64,000 bases of DNA from Flavobacterium akiainvivens (GCF_001278115.1 NZ_LIYD01000005.1:2329486-2393485); one strand, 5' to 3'. Counted from the stretch's first letter, positions 40,885 to 49,679 are shown. Numbers and translations are program-made. The notes: generated from the letters alone by a model not told the origin.

Positions 40885-41793
40885 ATGAAAAAAACTGTAT
40901 CCACACACGTTGTACTCGACTCAATATCAGATGTTCACCGCCTGCTGGGACTACCGCAACCGCTGCATCCGCTGGTTAGCGTGATTAACCTGAGCGATGT
41001 GCCCTGCGTTATAGACGACCAGGTTACCAGCCTGTTATACAATTTTTACTCTATTTGCACCAAGCGCGATTTTAACGGCAAGATGAAATATGGCCAAAAT
41101 TACTATGATTTTGACAATGGTATTATGACCTTTTTCGCTCCTGGCCAGGTAATTAGCACCCAGGGCAGCGATGTGCGCGTTAACGGCATGTGGCTGGTAT
41201 TTCACCCTGATTTTTTAAGGGGATATGCCCTGGACAGGAATATTAAGGATTGTGGGTTCTTTTCGTATGCCACACACGAGGCACTGCACCTTTCTGACGC
41301 TGAGGAAACCATGGTTAACAACCTGATGCTGAGCATTGAAAAAGAATACAAACAGCCCATAGACCAGTACAGCCAGGATGTTATGGTGGCCCAGATTGAG
41401 CTGCTGCTTACCTACAGTAACCGCTTTTACAACCGGCAGTTTATTACCCGAAAGATTGCCAATAACACCCTGATTGCCAATCTTGAACAATTGCTTACCG
41501 ATCATTTTAACGGCACCGACCCGTGCTTGCCAAGGGTTAAGGATTTAGCCGACCACCTTAACGTATCACCCGGTTACCTTAGCGATATGCTGCGTGCCCA
41601 CACAGGCCAAAGCGCCCAGCAGCACATACACAACAAGCTGATAGACAAGGCCAAAGAAATACTAAGCACCACCCCACTCACGGTTAGCGAAATAGCCTAC
41701 CGCCTGGGGTTTGAGCATCCCCAATCATTCAGTAAGCTGTTTAAAGCCAAAGAAAACATAAGCCCGCTGGAGTACAGGAAACAGTTTAATTAG
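40885..41793 (+). CDS. AraC family transcriptional regulator
   Basis: 302 residues. The N-terminal two thirds is a cupin-like sensing domain; the C-terminal 100 residues hold the two helix-turn-helix motifs (RVKDLADHLNVSPGYLSDML and TVSEIAYRLGFEHPQSFSKL, then LEYRKQF). The ATG at 40885 (MKKTVSTHVVLDS) is used in preference to a GTG at 40858 inside the terminator hairpin. Likely activator of the aldo/keto reductase through the direct repeats at 39722-39756. Confidence 0.9.
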   Translation: MKKTVSTHVVLDSISDVHRLLGLPQPLHPLVSVINLSDVPCVIDDQVTSLLYNFYSICTKRDFNGKMKYGQNYYDFDNGIMTFFAPGQVISTQGSDVRVNGMWLVFHPDFLRGYALDRNIKDCGFFSYATHEALHLSDAEETMVNNLMLSIEKEYKQPIDQYSQDVMVAQIELLLTYSNRFYNRQFITRKIANNTLIANLEQLLTDHFNGTDPCLPRVKDLADHLNVSPGYLSDMLRAHTGQSAQQHIHNKLIDKAKEILSTTPLTVSEIAYRLGFEHPQSFSKLFKAKENISPLEYRKQFN

Positions 41794-41814
41794 CGGTCAG
41801 CTTGTTAGCTGTTA

Positions 41815-41897
41815 GCTTTCAGCGATTAGATTTCATGTTAATTACAACATTTTGAAGCTTATAAATAGCTGACAGCTGAAGGCTAATTGCTGAAAGC
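41815..41897. repeat. Inverted repeat downstream of radC and the AraC gene
   Basis: GCTTTCAGCGATTAG (41815-41829) matches the reverse complement of 41883-41897 at 14 of 15 bases. Further AGCTG words lie inside. It fills the gap between two convergent genes. Confidence 0.5.
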
Positions 41898-41900
41898 CAG

Positions 41901-42599
41901 CTACAAAATCCCCTCATCGGCAAAGCTCATATACGCTTTTTCGGTTATAATCACATGATCCAGTACCTTGATATCCAAGGCTTGTCCGGCCATTTTAAGC
42001 TGGCGGGTAATCTGGCGGTCGGCATCGCTGGCATTCAGTGCTCCCGATGGGTGGTTGTGCGATAAAATGATACCTACTGCATTGTGTTCCAGTGCTGTTT
42101 TAAATACCAAACGGGCATCTACCACTGTACCGGTAAGCCCACCTTTACTCAGCTGCGCCTTGTAAATCACTTTGTTAGAGTTGTTTAGATAGATGATCCA
42201 GAACTCCTCGTGGGGCAGTTCGCCAATAATGGGCTGCATGATATCAAACACCGCCTTGCTTGAGGTAATCTGCTTTAAATCAACACCTTCCTCTTCCCTG
42301 CGGCGGCGGCCAAGCTCCATGGCGGCGGCAATAGTAACGGCCTTGGCCTCGCCTATGCCTTTAAAGCCCATAAGCTGTTTGTGGCTCAGTTTACCCAGCG
42401 CATTTAGCTTATTATCAACACTTTTCAGTATGCGTTTACTCAGTTCAACAGCGCTTTCGTTACGGCTGCCGGAACCAATGAGGATAGCTATCAGCTCGGC
42501 ATCGCTAAGTGCGGCCTTGCCCTTTAGCATCAGTTTTTCGCGGGGCTTATCGTCTTCAGCCCAGTACTTTATGGAGAAATTGCCCTGTGTGTCTTCCAT
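41901..42599 (-). CDS. radC: RadC family JAB-domain protein
   Basis: 232 residues. An N-terminal helix-hairpin-helix region (GFKGIGEAKAVTIAAAMELG) is followed by a JAB/MPN metalloprotease-like domain with the zinc motif HNHPSGALNASDAD and the upstream Glu in the EEFWIIYLN strand. RadC was named as a DNA repair protein, but that role is disputed and the biochemical activity is unknown. Complete length for the family. Confidence 0.92.
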   Translation of the reverse strand: MEDTQGNFSIKYWAEDDKPREKLMLKGKAALSDAELIAILIGSGSRNESAVELSKRILKSVDNKLNALGKLSHKQLMGFKGIGEAKAVTIAAAMELGRRRREEEGVDLKQITSSKAVFDIMQPIIGELPHEEFWIIYLNNSNKVIYKAQLSKGGLTGTVVDARLVFKTALEHNAVGIILSHNHPSGALNASDADRQITRQLKMAGQALDIKVLDHVIITEKAYMSFADEGIL

Positions 42600-42696
42600 G
42601 AATGTTAGATTGGTTGGGTACTAAAATAGGCAATTTTCGCATCGGTAAGGCAATATGGGCCAACTTCTGTACGTTAGCCCTATAAACCAACCACTT

Positions 42697-43302
42697 ATGA
42701 AATACCTGTTACTCCTTTTCCTCCTGGCATGCGCCCAATCTCCCACCGCCAACATAGCTGATAACCAAGCACCTGCACCTGAAAAAGACTTCTACGGAAA
42801 GCTAAGCGATGCCGCCCTGCAACTCACTGAAAATGAGGTGGAGTACGACCCTACCTACTATAAAATCCCCTACCCAAATGGCGACGTTCCTAAAGGTAAA
42901 GGCGTATGTACCGATGTGATTATCAGGGCTTACCGTGCCCTGAACATCGACCTGCAAAAGGAAGTACATGAAGATATGGCAGCTAACTTCTCTAAATACC
43001 CAAAAGCCTGGGGCTTAAAGGCTCCGGATACAAATATTGACCACCGCCGGGTGCCCAACCTACAGGTTTTCTTTACCCGAAAAGGCGAAAGCATGGCCAT
43101 AACTACCAAAGCATCAAACTACAAGGTGGGCGACATAGTAACCTGGATGCTACCGGCAAACCATCCGCATGTAGGTATTGTGGTAGACAAAAAAGGTGCC
43201 GATGGCCGCTACAAGGTGGTGCACAATATAGGCTCAGGCCAAAATCTTGACGACTGCCTCTTCGACTGGAAAATTACCGGGCACTATAGGTATAAAAAAT
43301 AA
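42697..43302 (+). CDS. DUF1287 family lipoprotein
   Basis: 201 residues. Lipobox LLAC near residue 12 follows a short hydrophobic start. The conserved core GKGVCTDVIIRAYRALNIDL with a Cys, then WGLKAPDTNIDHRRVPNLQV, then GDIVTWMLPANHPHVGIVVD and the His of KVVHNIGSG, is the DUF1287 pattern; Cys and His placement recall NlpC/P60-like cysteine hydrolases. The ATG at 42697 is chosen for the lipoprotein signal. A cell-wall role is plausible but unproven. Confidence 0.85.
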   Translation: MKYLLLLFLLACAQSPTANIADNQAPAPEKDFYGKLSDAALQLTENEVEYDPTYYKIPYPNGDVPKGKGVCTDVIIRAYRALNIDLQKEVHEDMAANFSKYPKAWGLKAPDTNIDHRRVPNLQVFFTRKGESMAITTKASNYKVGDIVTWMLPANHPHVGIVVDKKGADGRYKVVHNIGSGQNLDDCLFDWKITGHYRYKK

Positions 43303-43436
43303 TTCCATATAATTACTTAATAAACAGTAACTTACTAAAAAATACATTTAACAAACTGAATAAGAAATACTTAATGCAATTTTTAGCTTAATATTTCACT
43401 TTCGGAGTTTGAAATGCATCATTAAAACGTATCGTA

Positions 43437-43468
43437 TATTTACAAGTTGTATTGTGTATTTACAAGTT
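43437..43468. repeat. Two direct copies of TATTTACAAGTT, 20-bp period
   Basis: Twelve identical bases repeated two helical turns apart, like a regulator site, but both flanking genes end here, so no promoter is expected. It may be a relic or a chance repeat. Confidence 0.4.
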
Positions 43469-43576
43469 CGGCACATTTTTCAGCTTTAATTTTTCACTTT
43501 TAGATTTTAGCATGATGCCATCAGGGCCACCAATCAAATTTTTGACGATTTCAAATGCAAACATTTTGGTCGCTTC

Positions 43577-43606
43577 AAAAAAAATTCACGATATATCGTG
43601 AATTTT
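43577..43606 (-). terminator. Palindromic terminator of the DUF695 gene
   Basis: 43581-43606 is a perfect 26-base palindrome (arms AAAATTCACG and CGTGAATTTT around ATATAT), and on the minus strand it runs into eight Ts. It starts 10 bp past the DUF695-gene stop. Confidence 0.7.
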
Positions 43607-43616
43607 AATTGGCACG

Positions 43617-44696
43617 TTACACAAACCGGTTAAACGATTTCCAGTACTTGTCTTTATAAATATCAGCTGATATTTTTAGCCTGTTGCTATATTTTTTCTC
43701 AACGTCATAAAACATTTTAGAGGGCAACCTGAAATCTTTACAGGCATAATAAATTTCGCGCAGGCCATTATTAGTTTCATGCCCCAGGTAAAGGTAACCT
43801 TCATAGTCTTTTAGTACAACGTCAAGCCCATTTTCAATTTCCCGCAGCAGCCCATCTGTTTCGTCATCTGGCATTGTGCCTTCAAATTTAAGGCTCAAAA
43901 TGGCTATCCATGGGTGTGAGGCTTTAGCATCCCAATCAAGTAGGGTTGTGTTCATGGTGGCAATAACAAAAGTACCATCCTGCAATGCAGCTTCAAAAAC
44001 GCTATAACTGTCGTCGGCTGTATTATGCCGCATACCACTGTATTTTTCTACAAATTCTTTCTCGCGCCATATTAAAAAAGACTTCAGTTTTTCAACAGGC
44101 ACCAACTCTGCCTCAGCCTGGGTGGGACTTTTAAAACTTATATTATCTATAAGCGCCATAAAATTTAACTCGCCCAGCAGGTGGTCTAAAAACAGAAAAG
44201 TTCCCTTTGCAATATCTGCATGGTTATCATTCCTGTACTCTTTATGTACAATAGTAATATCAATCTCATCCGGATAGCCCTGTAATTCATTAGCATAAAA
44301 ACTAACGGTATCATCATTAAAACTATAACCGGCCATATTTACAGCAGCGTTATCAATACCATATTCAGGCTTAAGTGCTGTAAACCGCCAGCCGGGCAAT
44401 ACAGGTGCAGCAGCCACCAGCTCCTCAACAAAAGCTATTGTTGTAGCATCGCCCTCTGCGGTAAGTATAAGCTCGGCAGTACTGTCATCATACATTCCTA
44501 CCAAAAACCAAATACCATTTTTAATTTGCTCAAGATGAGGCTGAAGCTTATTAAAAAAGGCCTTCTCAAGATTATCCTGTTTATTTGTTGCTTTATGAAA
44601 ATCCTTTTCATGCTTAGTAAACCAGGCCCAAAAATCAGCATAGTTTGTTATGGTTGCTACTTCTTTTTTGTTGTTGAAGAGTTTAAATAATTTCAT
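43617..44696 (-). CDS. DUF695 domain protein
   Basis: 359 residues, no signal peptide. The N-terminal half (FWAWFTKHEKDFHKATNKQD, WFLVGMYDDSTAELILTAEG) is a conserved but unnamed module. The C-terminal 140 residues look like DUF695: HPWIAILSLKFEGTMPDDE, then EIENGLDVVLKDYEGYLYLG, then GLREIYYACKDF. Cytosolic, function unknown. The ATG at 44696 (MKLFKLFNNKKEV) is preferred to one 12 codons upstream that gives an atypical start. Confidence 0.75.
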   Translation of the reverse strand: MKLFKLFNNKKEVATITNYADFWAWFTKHEKDFHKATNKQDNLEKAFFNKLQPHLEQIKNGIWFLVGMYDDSTAELILTAEGDATTIAFVEELVAAAPVLPGWRFTALKPEYGIDNAAVNMAGYSFNDDTVSFYANELQGYPDEIDITIVHKEYRNDNHADIAKGTFLFLDHLLGELNFMALIDNISFKSPTQAEAELVPVEKLKSFLIWREKEFVEKYSGMRHNTADDSYSVFEAALQDGTFVIATMNTTLLDWDAKASHPWIAILSLKFEGTMPDDETDGLLREIENGLDVVLKDYEGYLYLGHETNNGLREIYYACKDFRLPSKMFYDVEKKYSNRLKISADIYKDKYWKSFNRFV

Positions 44697-44867
44697 GATT
44701 GGCAGGAGGTTTGTTTTGGCTAATATACACAATACCCCCAGTCTTTACAACTGTGCACCGCAGCCCAACCTCAAACTTTATACTTTAAACTTTAAACCTG
44801 CAACAAAAACTATATCGTTTGAAATTTTCATATCTTAGCATAAGTGTAAAACAAACATTTATAAATT

Positions 44868-45890
44868 ATGCTTAAGAAATTACTTTGCGCACTTGTACTG
44901 TCTACAGGTGCCGCTTTTGCCCAGGAAGTACCGCCACCCACCCTGCCCGTATTGCCGTTTAACCCTAAAAACCCCGGCATACACGACCCCGTTATGGCTA
45001 AGGAGGGCGATACGTTTTATGTGTTTGGCACCGGCCCCGGCATTGCTACCATGTACAGTAAAGACCTGAAAACGTGGACAGAAGGCAAACCCATTTTTGA
45101 AACCACACCTGCCTGGGTGCTTGAAGCCTTGCCTCATTTTAAGGGCGATATCTGGGCGCCTGACGTTATTTTTTACCAGGGGCAATACCACATTTTTTAT
45201 GCCTGTAATGCCACGCCCGGCAAACCCGATGCGGCTATAGGCCATGCCACCAGCCCCACCCTGAACCAGAAAAGCCCCAACTACAAGTGGACCGACCAGG
45301 GCAAGATTGTGCAAAGCGTGCTGGGGCGCGACCAGTGGCAGGCCATAGATTCGAATGTAATTGTAGACGATGCCGGTACGCCCTGGTTTGTATTTGGGTC
45401 GTTTTGGGACGGGCTAAAGGCCGTAAAGATGACTAAGGATATGAAAGGCTTTAGCCACCCCGAAGAATGGCACACCATTGCGCGCCGCCCCACTGCCCAA
45501 AAGCCTTACGAATATGGCCTGCAGGACAGCCAGATTGAAGGCGCTTTTGTATACAAACACGGCGACTACTACTACCTTTTTGCCTCGTTTGATATGTGCT
45601 GCCGCGGCGTAAACAGCAACTACCATGTGGTGGTGGGCAGGTCTAAATCAGTAACCGGCCCTTATGTGGACAAGGCTGGCTATGACATGATAGACGGCAA
45701 CGGCACCGATATTGCCATAGGCGATGGCGTTAAATATGCTGCCCTGGGCCACAACTCGGTATATAAAATAGACGGTAAAGAGTATTTTGTAGCACATGGC
45801 TATTCTATTGCCGATGGCGGTGCCAGCAAGCTTATCATTACCGAATTAAAGTGGGATGCCAACGGCTGGCCGGTGGTTCAGATAAAGTAG
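44868..45890 (+). CDS. Secreted GH43 arabinan endo-1,5-alpha-L-arabinosidase
   Basis: 340 residues. Signal peptide ends FAQE. Five-bladed propeller glycosidase of family 43 that cuts alpha-1,5-arabinan. Expected catalytic residues are present: Asp40 (GIHDPVM), Asp161 (AIDSNVIVDD) and Glu224 (DSQIEGAFVY); DIWAPDVIFYQGQYHIFYA is a family signature. No carbohydrate-binding or sorting domain is added. It stands alone, about 15 kb from the SusC/SusD locus. Confidence 0.9.
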   Translation: MLKKLLCALVLSTGAAFAQEVPPPTLPVLPFNPKNPGIHDPVMAKEGDTFYVFGTGPGIATMYSKDLKTWTEGKPIFETTPAWVLEALPHFKGDIWAPDVIFYQGQYHIFYACNATPGKPDAAIGHATSPTLNQKSPNYKWTDQGKIVQSVLGRDQWQAIDSNVIVDDAGTPWFVFGSFWDGLKAVKMTKDMKGFSHPEEWHTIARRPTAQKPYEYGLQDSQIEGAFVYKHGDYYYLFASFDMCCRGVNSNYHVVVGRSKSVTGPYVDKAGYDMIDGNGTDIAIGDGVKYAALGHNSVYKIDGKEYFVAHGYSIADGGASKLIITELKWDANGWPVVQIK

Positions 45891-45925
45891 TTTACAGTCT
45901 CAGTCACAGTTTACAGTTTTGCGGC

Positions 45926-46039
45926 TGAGTGTAGCTATTCCCCTCCTCCGGTGGGGTGCCCGTAGGGCGGGGTGGTTTCTTTATATTATAAATCCCACCC
46001 CAGCTTCGCCACCCCTCCGGAGGAGGGGAATGCCACTCA
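45926..46039. repeat. Dispersed inverted-repeat element, copy 1 (CCCCTCC...GGAGGGG)
   Basis: Arms ATTCCCCTCCTCCGG and CCGGAGGAGGGGAAT enclose GGGGTG/CACCCC segments; outer GAGTG...CACTC bases extend the symmetry. The right half is nearly the reverse complement of the left half of copy 2 at 48132-48242, so the two copies lie in opposite orientation 2.2 kb apart. Confidence 0.75.
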
Positions 46040-46051
46040 TTCCCTAAAAAA

Positions 46052-46261
46052 TTACTCCAGTTCTTCGCAGTCAAAGCCGCTAACCAACAACAGCGTAATA
46101 ACGGGTTCGGCAATATCATCTCGGCTGTCTATACGCAAAATATTATCACAGTCGTCAAGGTCAAAATTCCATCGGGCATCCGGCAGCAGTTCGTCAAGAT
46201 ACAGCGCCAGCTTGCGGATGTCGTTCTCGGTTTCAACCGAAGTTTTAAATACGTAAATCAT
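46052..46261 (-). CDS. Small conserved hypothetical protein
   Basis: 69 residues, acidic, starting MIYVFKTSVETENDIRKLAL and ending SGFDCEELE. Alternating strand-helix-strand pattern (YVFKTSV; ENDIRKLALYLDELL; WNFDLDDCDNILRID) resembles small ferredoxin-like folds but has no CxxC. Bounded on both sides by dispersed repeats. Codon pattern is normal for its neighbours; function unknown. Confidence 0.6.
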   Translation of the reverse strand: MIYVFKTSVETENDIRKLALYLDELLPDARWNFDLDDCDNILRIDSRDDIAEPVITLLLVSGFDCEELE

Positions 46262-46287
46262 ACTACATTATAGTTTAGACTCAAGGG

Positions 46288-46384
46288 TAACACAAAGCTT
46301 TGTGGACTTCAAAATGATTTTATTTTTGAAGCTTTGTGCTCTTTGTGATCCCGATAGCTATCGGGATTGGTGGCCTTTGTGTTA
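46288..46384. repeat. CACAAAG-type dispersed element with nested palindrome
   Basis: TAACACAAAG (46288-46297) is the reverse complement of 46375-46384. CACAAAGCTTTGTG (46291-46304) is itself palindromic. The 12-mer GTGGCCTTTGTG (46370-46381) is shared with the cysD-cysN gap. Confidence 0.6.
46348..46367. repeat. 20-base perfect palindrome ATCCCGATAG/CTATCGGGAT
   Basis: A perfect 20-base palindrome embedded in the CACAAAG element, as if one repeat type were inserted into another. Confidence 0.7.
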
Positions 46385-46413
46385 AAAAATACCGTGCACC
46401 GTAAAGCCATAGT

Positions 46414-47127
46414 TTACAATCCTTTTTTACCCTCAAGCCAGTAACCCTGGGTATGCACCTTTCCTCTGGCAACACCCTTCAACGCCTTGCGGAATGCCTG
46501 TACTGATTTTACATTGCCCGTAAGCACAAAAACGGCATCGTGCCACCCTGCATCCTGAAAAACAGAAAGGCTGCCAATACGTTTCGGGTCGGTACACGAA
46601 CCATCTTTACGCAACACCACGCAGTTTTCGAGGCCCAACAGCTGCGGCACACCCTTGTTTTCTTCGTCCAGCTCAAAGTAAAATCGAAACTGCTGCCCGT
46701 TGTGCTTAAACGACCGGTAGAACGACATGGCCGCCGCCAACGATGTTTCATCGCCAAAAAACACATATTTTTCAACCGAATCGTCATAATACTTATGGCC
46801 GCGGGGCTGGGCAACGTCTACGGTATCGCCCGGTTTAAGGGCACCCATAAACGCATTGCCCGGCCCGTTGCCGTGCAGGTGCACCAAGAGCTCCAGCATA
46901 CCGGTTTGGGCATCAATAAAGGTAGGGCTGTAGCGCCGCACATCGGTATCGGTTACGCGGAAATCCATATAATAGCCTTCGCGGAAATCCAGGAGGGAAA
47001 CATCGCCCACAAGGCGTATCTTTTTTAGCGATGGCGAAAGCATTTCTGTACTGCTAACCTGTAGCTGGGGCAGTTTTGGCATAAGGCGTTCAACCACGTC
47101 AAACAGCCATTTTGGTGCACTGGGCAT
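46414..47127 (-). CDS. Siderophore-interacting FAD-binding protein
   Basis: 237 residues of the SIP/ViuB group, cytoplasmic flavoproteins that reduce ferric siderophores to release iron. The RxYS-type flavin motif reads RRYSPTF, and HLHGNGPGNAFMGALKPGD is the phosphate-binding segment that follows. The C-terminal NAD(P)-binding half has YVFFGDETSLAAAMSF and FVLTGNVKSVQAF. The ATG at 47127 (MPSAPKWLFDVVERL) fits the -7-like box at 47150. The gene follows an AraC-type regulator on the same strand by 78 bp. Confidence 0.88.
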   Translation of the reverse strand: MPSAPKWLFDVVERLMPKLPQLQVSSTEMLSPSLKKIRLVGDVSLLDFREGYYMDFRVTDTDVRRYSPTFIDAQTGMLELLVHLHGNGPGNAFMGALKPGDTVDVAQPRGHKYYDDSVEKYVFFGDETSLAAAMSFYRSFKHNGQQFRFYFELDEENKGVPQLLGLENCVVLRKDGSCTDPKRIGSLSVFQDAGWHDAVFVLTGNVKSVQAFRKALKGVARGKVHTQGYWLEGKKGL

Positions 47128-47149
47128 AATTGTTCGTTTTTTGATACTG

Positions 47150-47157
47150 CAAATGAA
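47150..47157 (-). promoter_or_regulatory. -7-like element TTCATTTG before the siderophore-interacting gene
   Basis: One mismatch from TAnnTTTG, 22 bp upstream of the ATG and inside the gap after the AraC gene. It supports a separate, regulated promoter. Confidence 0.4.
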
Positions 47158-47205
47158 CGCCGTATACAAAAGGCAAACCATGCCGCGCAAAAAGTAAGTA
47201 TTGGA

Positions 47206-48063
47206 CTAATCGCGGTTTTTGCTCCGGAACTCCAAAGCCGTTATACCGGTGGTTTTAGCAAAAAGGCGCGAAAAATAAGGATAATCGTCATAACCCAAAT
47301 CGGCTGCAATTTCTTTAACCGATTTACCGGAATGTACCAAAAGGCGTTTTGCCTCAAGCGCCACGCGCTGCGCAATGTGGTAGGTAACGGGGTGGCCGGT
47401 GGCGTTTTTAACGCATTCGTTAAGGTAAGGTACAGATATGTTAAGGCTTTGCGCATAATAAGCCGGGCGCTTTTGCGAGATGAAACTGCGCTCAACTTCC
47501 GTTTTAAACGCTTTGGTAACAGCTTCAAACCTTGGGAGTGTTTCGGCCGTTTGCGGGCGCGCTATAAACTGGGCAGCAATAAGGCCCACCAGCGCATTGC
47601 AGCTGTCTTTAAGCAGCGGTTGGTATAACTTTTCGTCCTTACGCTCATACAGTTTCAGGCAAAGCGATGCCGCCTCCATAAGCAGCGCAAAAGCCTCGCC
47701 CGATAAAGAAAGGGGCTTAACAGGCGCAATACTTTGCAGCAGCGCCAGATACTCCGGGTTAAGGTTTTCTGTATTAACCATAAGCGCCACAAACTTAACA
47801 TCAACAAGCGCTGCCACGCGGTGCACCTGTAGCGGGTGTATGTAGCCTATGGACTGTGGCGTAAGGTTGTAATCCTGAAAATCGACCACAATGTGCGATG
47901 TACCCTTTTCCTGCAAAAAGAAAACATGGTAGGCATCACGGTGTACCTGGTTTATTTCGTCAATATCCTCTAAATCTTCAACCGATGCCCGCGCAATGGC
48001 AATGCCCAGCCCAAATTCATTAGGCATGGTGTGCACGGGTATGGAAGCCGATTTTTTTGACAT
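47206..48063 (-). CDS. AraC family transcriptional regulator
   Basis: 285 residues: an N-terminal cupin-like ligand domain (AYHVFFLQEKGTSHIVVDF, IGYIHPLQVHRV) and a C-terminal AraC DNA-binding domain (SFISQKRPAYYAQSLNISVP, SVKEIAADLGYDDYPYFSRL, ITALEFRSK). Located directly upstream of the siderophore-interacting gene, so it probably controls it; the effector could be a siderophore or iron-related ligand, by inference only. Confidence 0.88.
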   Translation of the reverse strand: MSKKSASIPVHTMPNEFGLGIAIARASVEDLEDIDEINQVHRDAYHVFFLQEKGTSHIVVDFQDYNLTPQSIGYIHPLQVHRVAALVDVKFVALMVNTENLNPEYLALLQSIAPVKPLSLSGEAFALLMEAASLCLKLYERKDEKLYQPLLKDSCNALVGLIAAQFIARPQTAETLPRFEAVTKAFKTEVERSFISQKRPAYYAQSLNISVPYLNECVKNATGHPVTYHIAQRVALEAKRLLVHSGKSVKEIAADLGYDDYPYFSRLFAKTTGITALEFRSKNRD

Positions 48064-48131
48064 TTTTAATTTTTGTTCAAAGTTTCAGGTTTCAAGTTTA
48101 AAGTTGCTTACTCAACCCTTTAAGAACTTGC

Positions 48132-48242
48132 GAGTGAAGCTATTCCCCTCCCACGGAGGGGTGGCGAAGCCGGGGTGGGACTTTAGTGCGTAAAAACCCT
48201 CCCCACCCTACGGGCACCCCTCCGGGGGAGGGGAATCCACTC
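48132..48242. repeat. Dispersed inverted-repeat element, copy 2
   Basis: Arms ATTCCCCTCCCACGGAGG and CCTCCGGGGGAGGGGAAT with GAGTG...CACTC outer bases. The left half GGAGGGGTGGCGAAGC matches the reverse complement of the right half of copy 1. A fragment of the border, CGAGTGAAGCT, recurs at about 48258. Confidence 0.75.
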
Positions 48243-48292
48243 AGCCGTTAAAACAACGAGTGAAGCTCATTCTGACTTCTAATTTCTGACTT

Positions 48293-49651
48293 CTAAATTA
48301 AATTCTTCACCTCCTCAAAATCCAGCCCGCCGTAGTTGCCGCTGCTCATAAGCAACAGTGCTACACCTTTAGTGTCATACTTCAGTTCATAAAGATATTG
48401 CTTAAAGGCTGCCGGGTTGGTATATATAATCAGGTCTTCACGGTTAAAAGCATTGGCAATCTGGTCGTAGGTAACTTCTTCAAGCTGCTTTATCTTAACG
48501 GCATCGGGGCTGTAGAAAACCACCGCCACATCGGCCGCATCAAGCGCACCACGGTATTCTTTAAGAAACTCCGCGTTAAGGCTGCTGTAGGTGTGCAGCT
48601 CCAGGCAGGCAATCAGCGTACGGTCTGGGTACTGCTCCTTAACCGCCCTGGTGGTAGCCGCCACCTTGCTGGGCGAATGCGCGAAGTCTTTATAGGCTAC
48701 GTTATGGCCGTTTTCAGCAATTTTTTCAAGGCGCTTGCTGGCCCCTTTAAAGGTGGCAATGGCTTCGTAAAAATCGGCTTCGTCAACGCCCATACACTGG
48801 CACACCCACTTGGCACCGGCCAGGTTGTTCAGGTTGTGTGCACCGAAAACTTCAATAGGCATAGGCCCCTCGGGGGTTTCCAGCAGCGTAGTGCCGTTGC
48901 TCACGGTATACTCCGGTGTGTTGTACGGAATCTTACGAATTGGGTTCGTTGCCGCCTCAGCCACGCGTTTTACCTCAGGGTCGTTTTCGTTATAGATTAA
49001 AATACCGCCGTTGCTTATCTTCTGTATGAAAATTTCAAACTGCTCTACATAGTTTTCATAAGTGGGGAACACGTTAATATGGTCCCACGCAATGCCGCTA
49101 ATCAGGGCAATATTGGGCTGGTACAGGTGAAATTTAGGCCTTCTGTCCATTGGGCTGCTCAGGTATTCATCGCCTTCCAACACAATAAAATCATTGTCTT
49201 CGGTAAGGTGCACCATGTTGTCAAAGCCTTCCAGCTGCGCGCCCACCATGTAGTCAACCTCCACATTATTATAGCGCATAACGTGCAGAATCATACTGGT
49301 AATGGTGGTTTTGCCGTGGCTGCCGCCTATTACCACACGGGTTTTGTTTTTGCTTTGCTCGTAAAGAAATTCGGGGTAGCTGTAAATCGTCAGCCCCAAC
49401 TCCTGCGCACGCAGCAGCTCCGGGTTATCGGCCTTGGCGTGCATGCCTAAAATTACGGCCTCAATATCGGGCGTAATCCTTTCGGGGAACCACCCCAGCT
49501 CAGCGGGCAGCAGGCCTTTTTTATCAAGGCGGGTGCGGCTGGGCTCAAAAATGGCATCATCGCTGCCGGTAACGTTATATCCTTTATCAAAAAGGGCAAG
49601 GGCCAGGTTGTGCATAGCGGCGCCCCCTATAGCTATAAAATGTGTGCGCAT
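48293..49651 (-). CDS. mpl: Murein tripeptide ligase Mpl (Mur ligase family)
   Basis: Recycling ligase that joins UDP-MurNAc to L-Ala-gamma-D-Glu-meso-DAP. The N-terminal Rossmann-like domain starts MRTHFIAIGGAAMHNLALAL, the central ATP site is GGSHGKTTITSM (P-loop), DFAHSPSKVAATTRAV marks the C-terminal domain. The ATG at 49651 gives 452 residues, normal for Mpl; an in-frame upstream start at 49699 would cover the -7 element at 49680. MurC is the nearest relative, but the GGAAMHNLA start favours Mpl. Confidence 0.92.
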   Translation of the reverse strand: MRTHFIAIGGAAMHNLALALFDKGYNVTGSDDAIFEPSRTRLDKKGLLPAELGWFPERITPDIEAVILGMHAKADNPELLRAQELGLTIYSYPEFLYEQSKNKTRVVIGGSHGKTTITSMILHVMRYNNVEVDYMVGAQLEGFDNMVHLTEDNDFIVLEGDEYLSSPMDRRPKFHLYQPNIALISGIAWDHINVFPTYENYVEQFEIFIQKISNGGILIYNENDPEVKRVAEAATNPIRKIPYNTPEYTVSNGTTLLETPEGPMPIEVFGAHNLNNLAGAKWVCQCMGVDEADFYEAIATFKGASKRLEKIAENGHNVAYKDFAHSPSKVAATTRAVKEQYPDRTLIACLELHTYSSLNAEFLKEYRGALDAADVAVVFYSPDAVKIKQLEEVTYDQIANAFNREDLIIYTNPAAFKQYLYELKYDTKGVALLLMSSGNYGGLDFEEVKNLI

Positions 49652-49679
49652 GTGTAAAGCCGCTTTTAGTGCGGTTAGC

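Larger units (their letters stand above)
43303..43616. other. 314-bp AT-rich convergent intergenic region
   Basis: No gene is visible. It contains the direct repeat TATTTACAAGTT twice (43437-43448, 43457-43468), 20 bp apart, and the palindromic terminator at its right end. Confidence 0.5.

Noticed and set aside
44868..45890. GH43 arabinanase as part of the SusC/SusD locus
   Set aside because: It is about 14 kb away, separately transcribed and separated by many unrelated genes and terminators.
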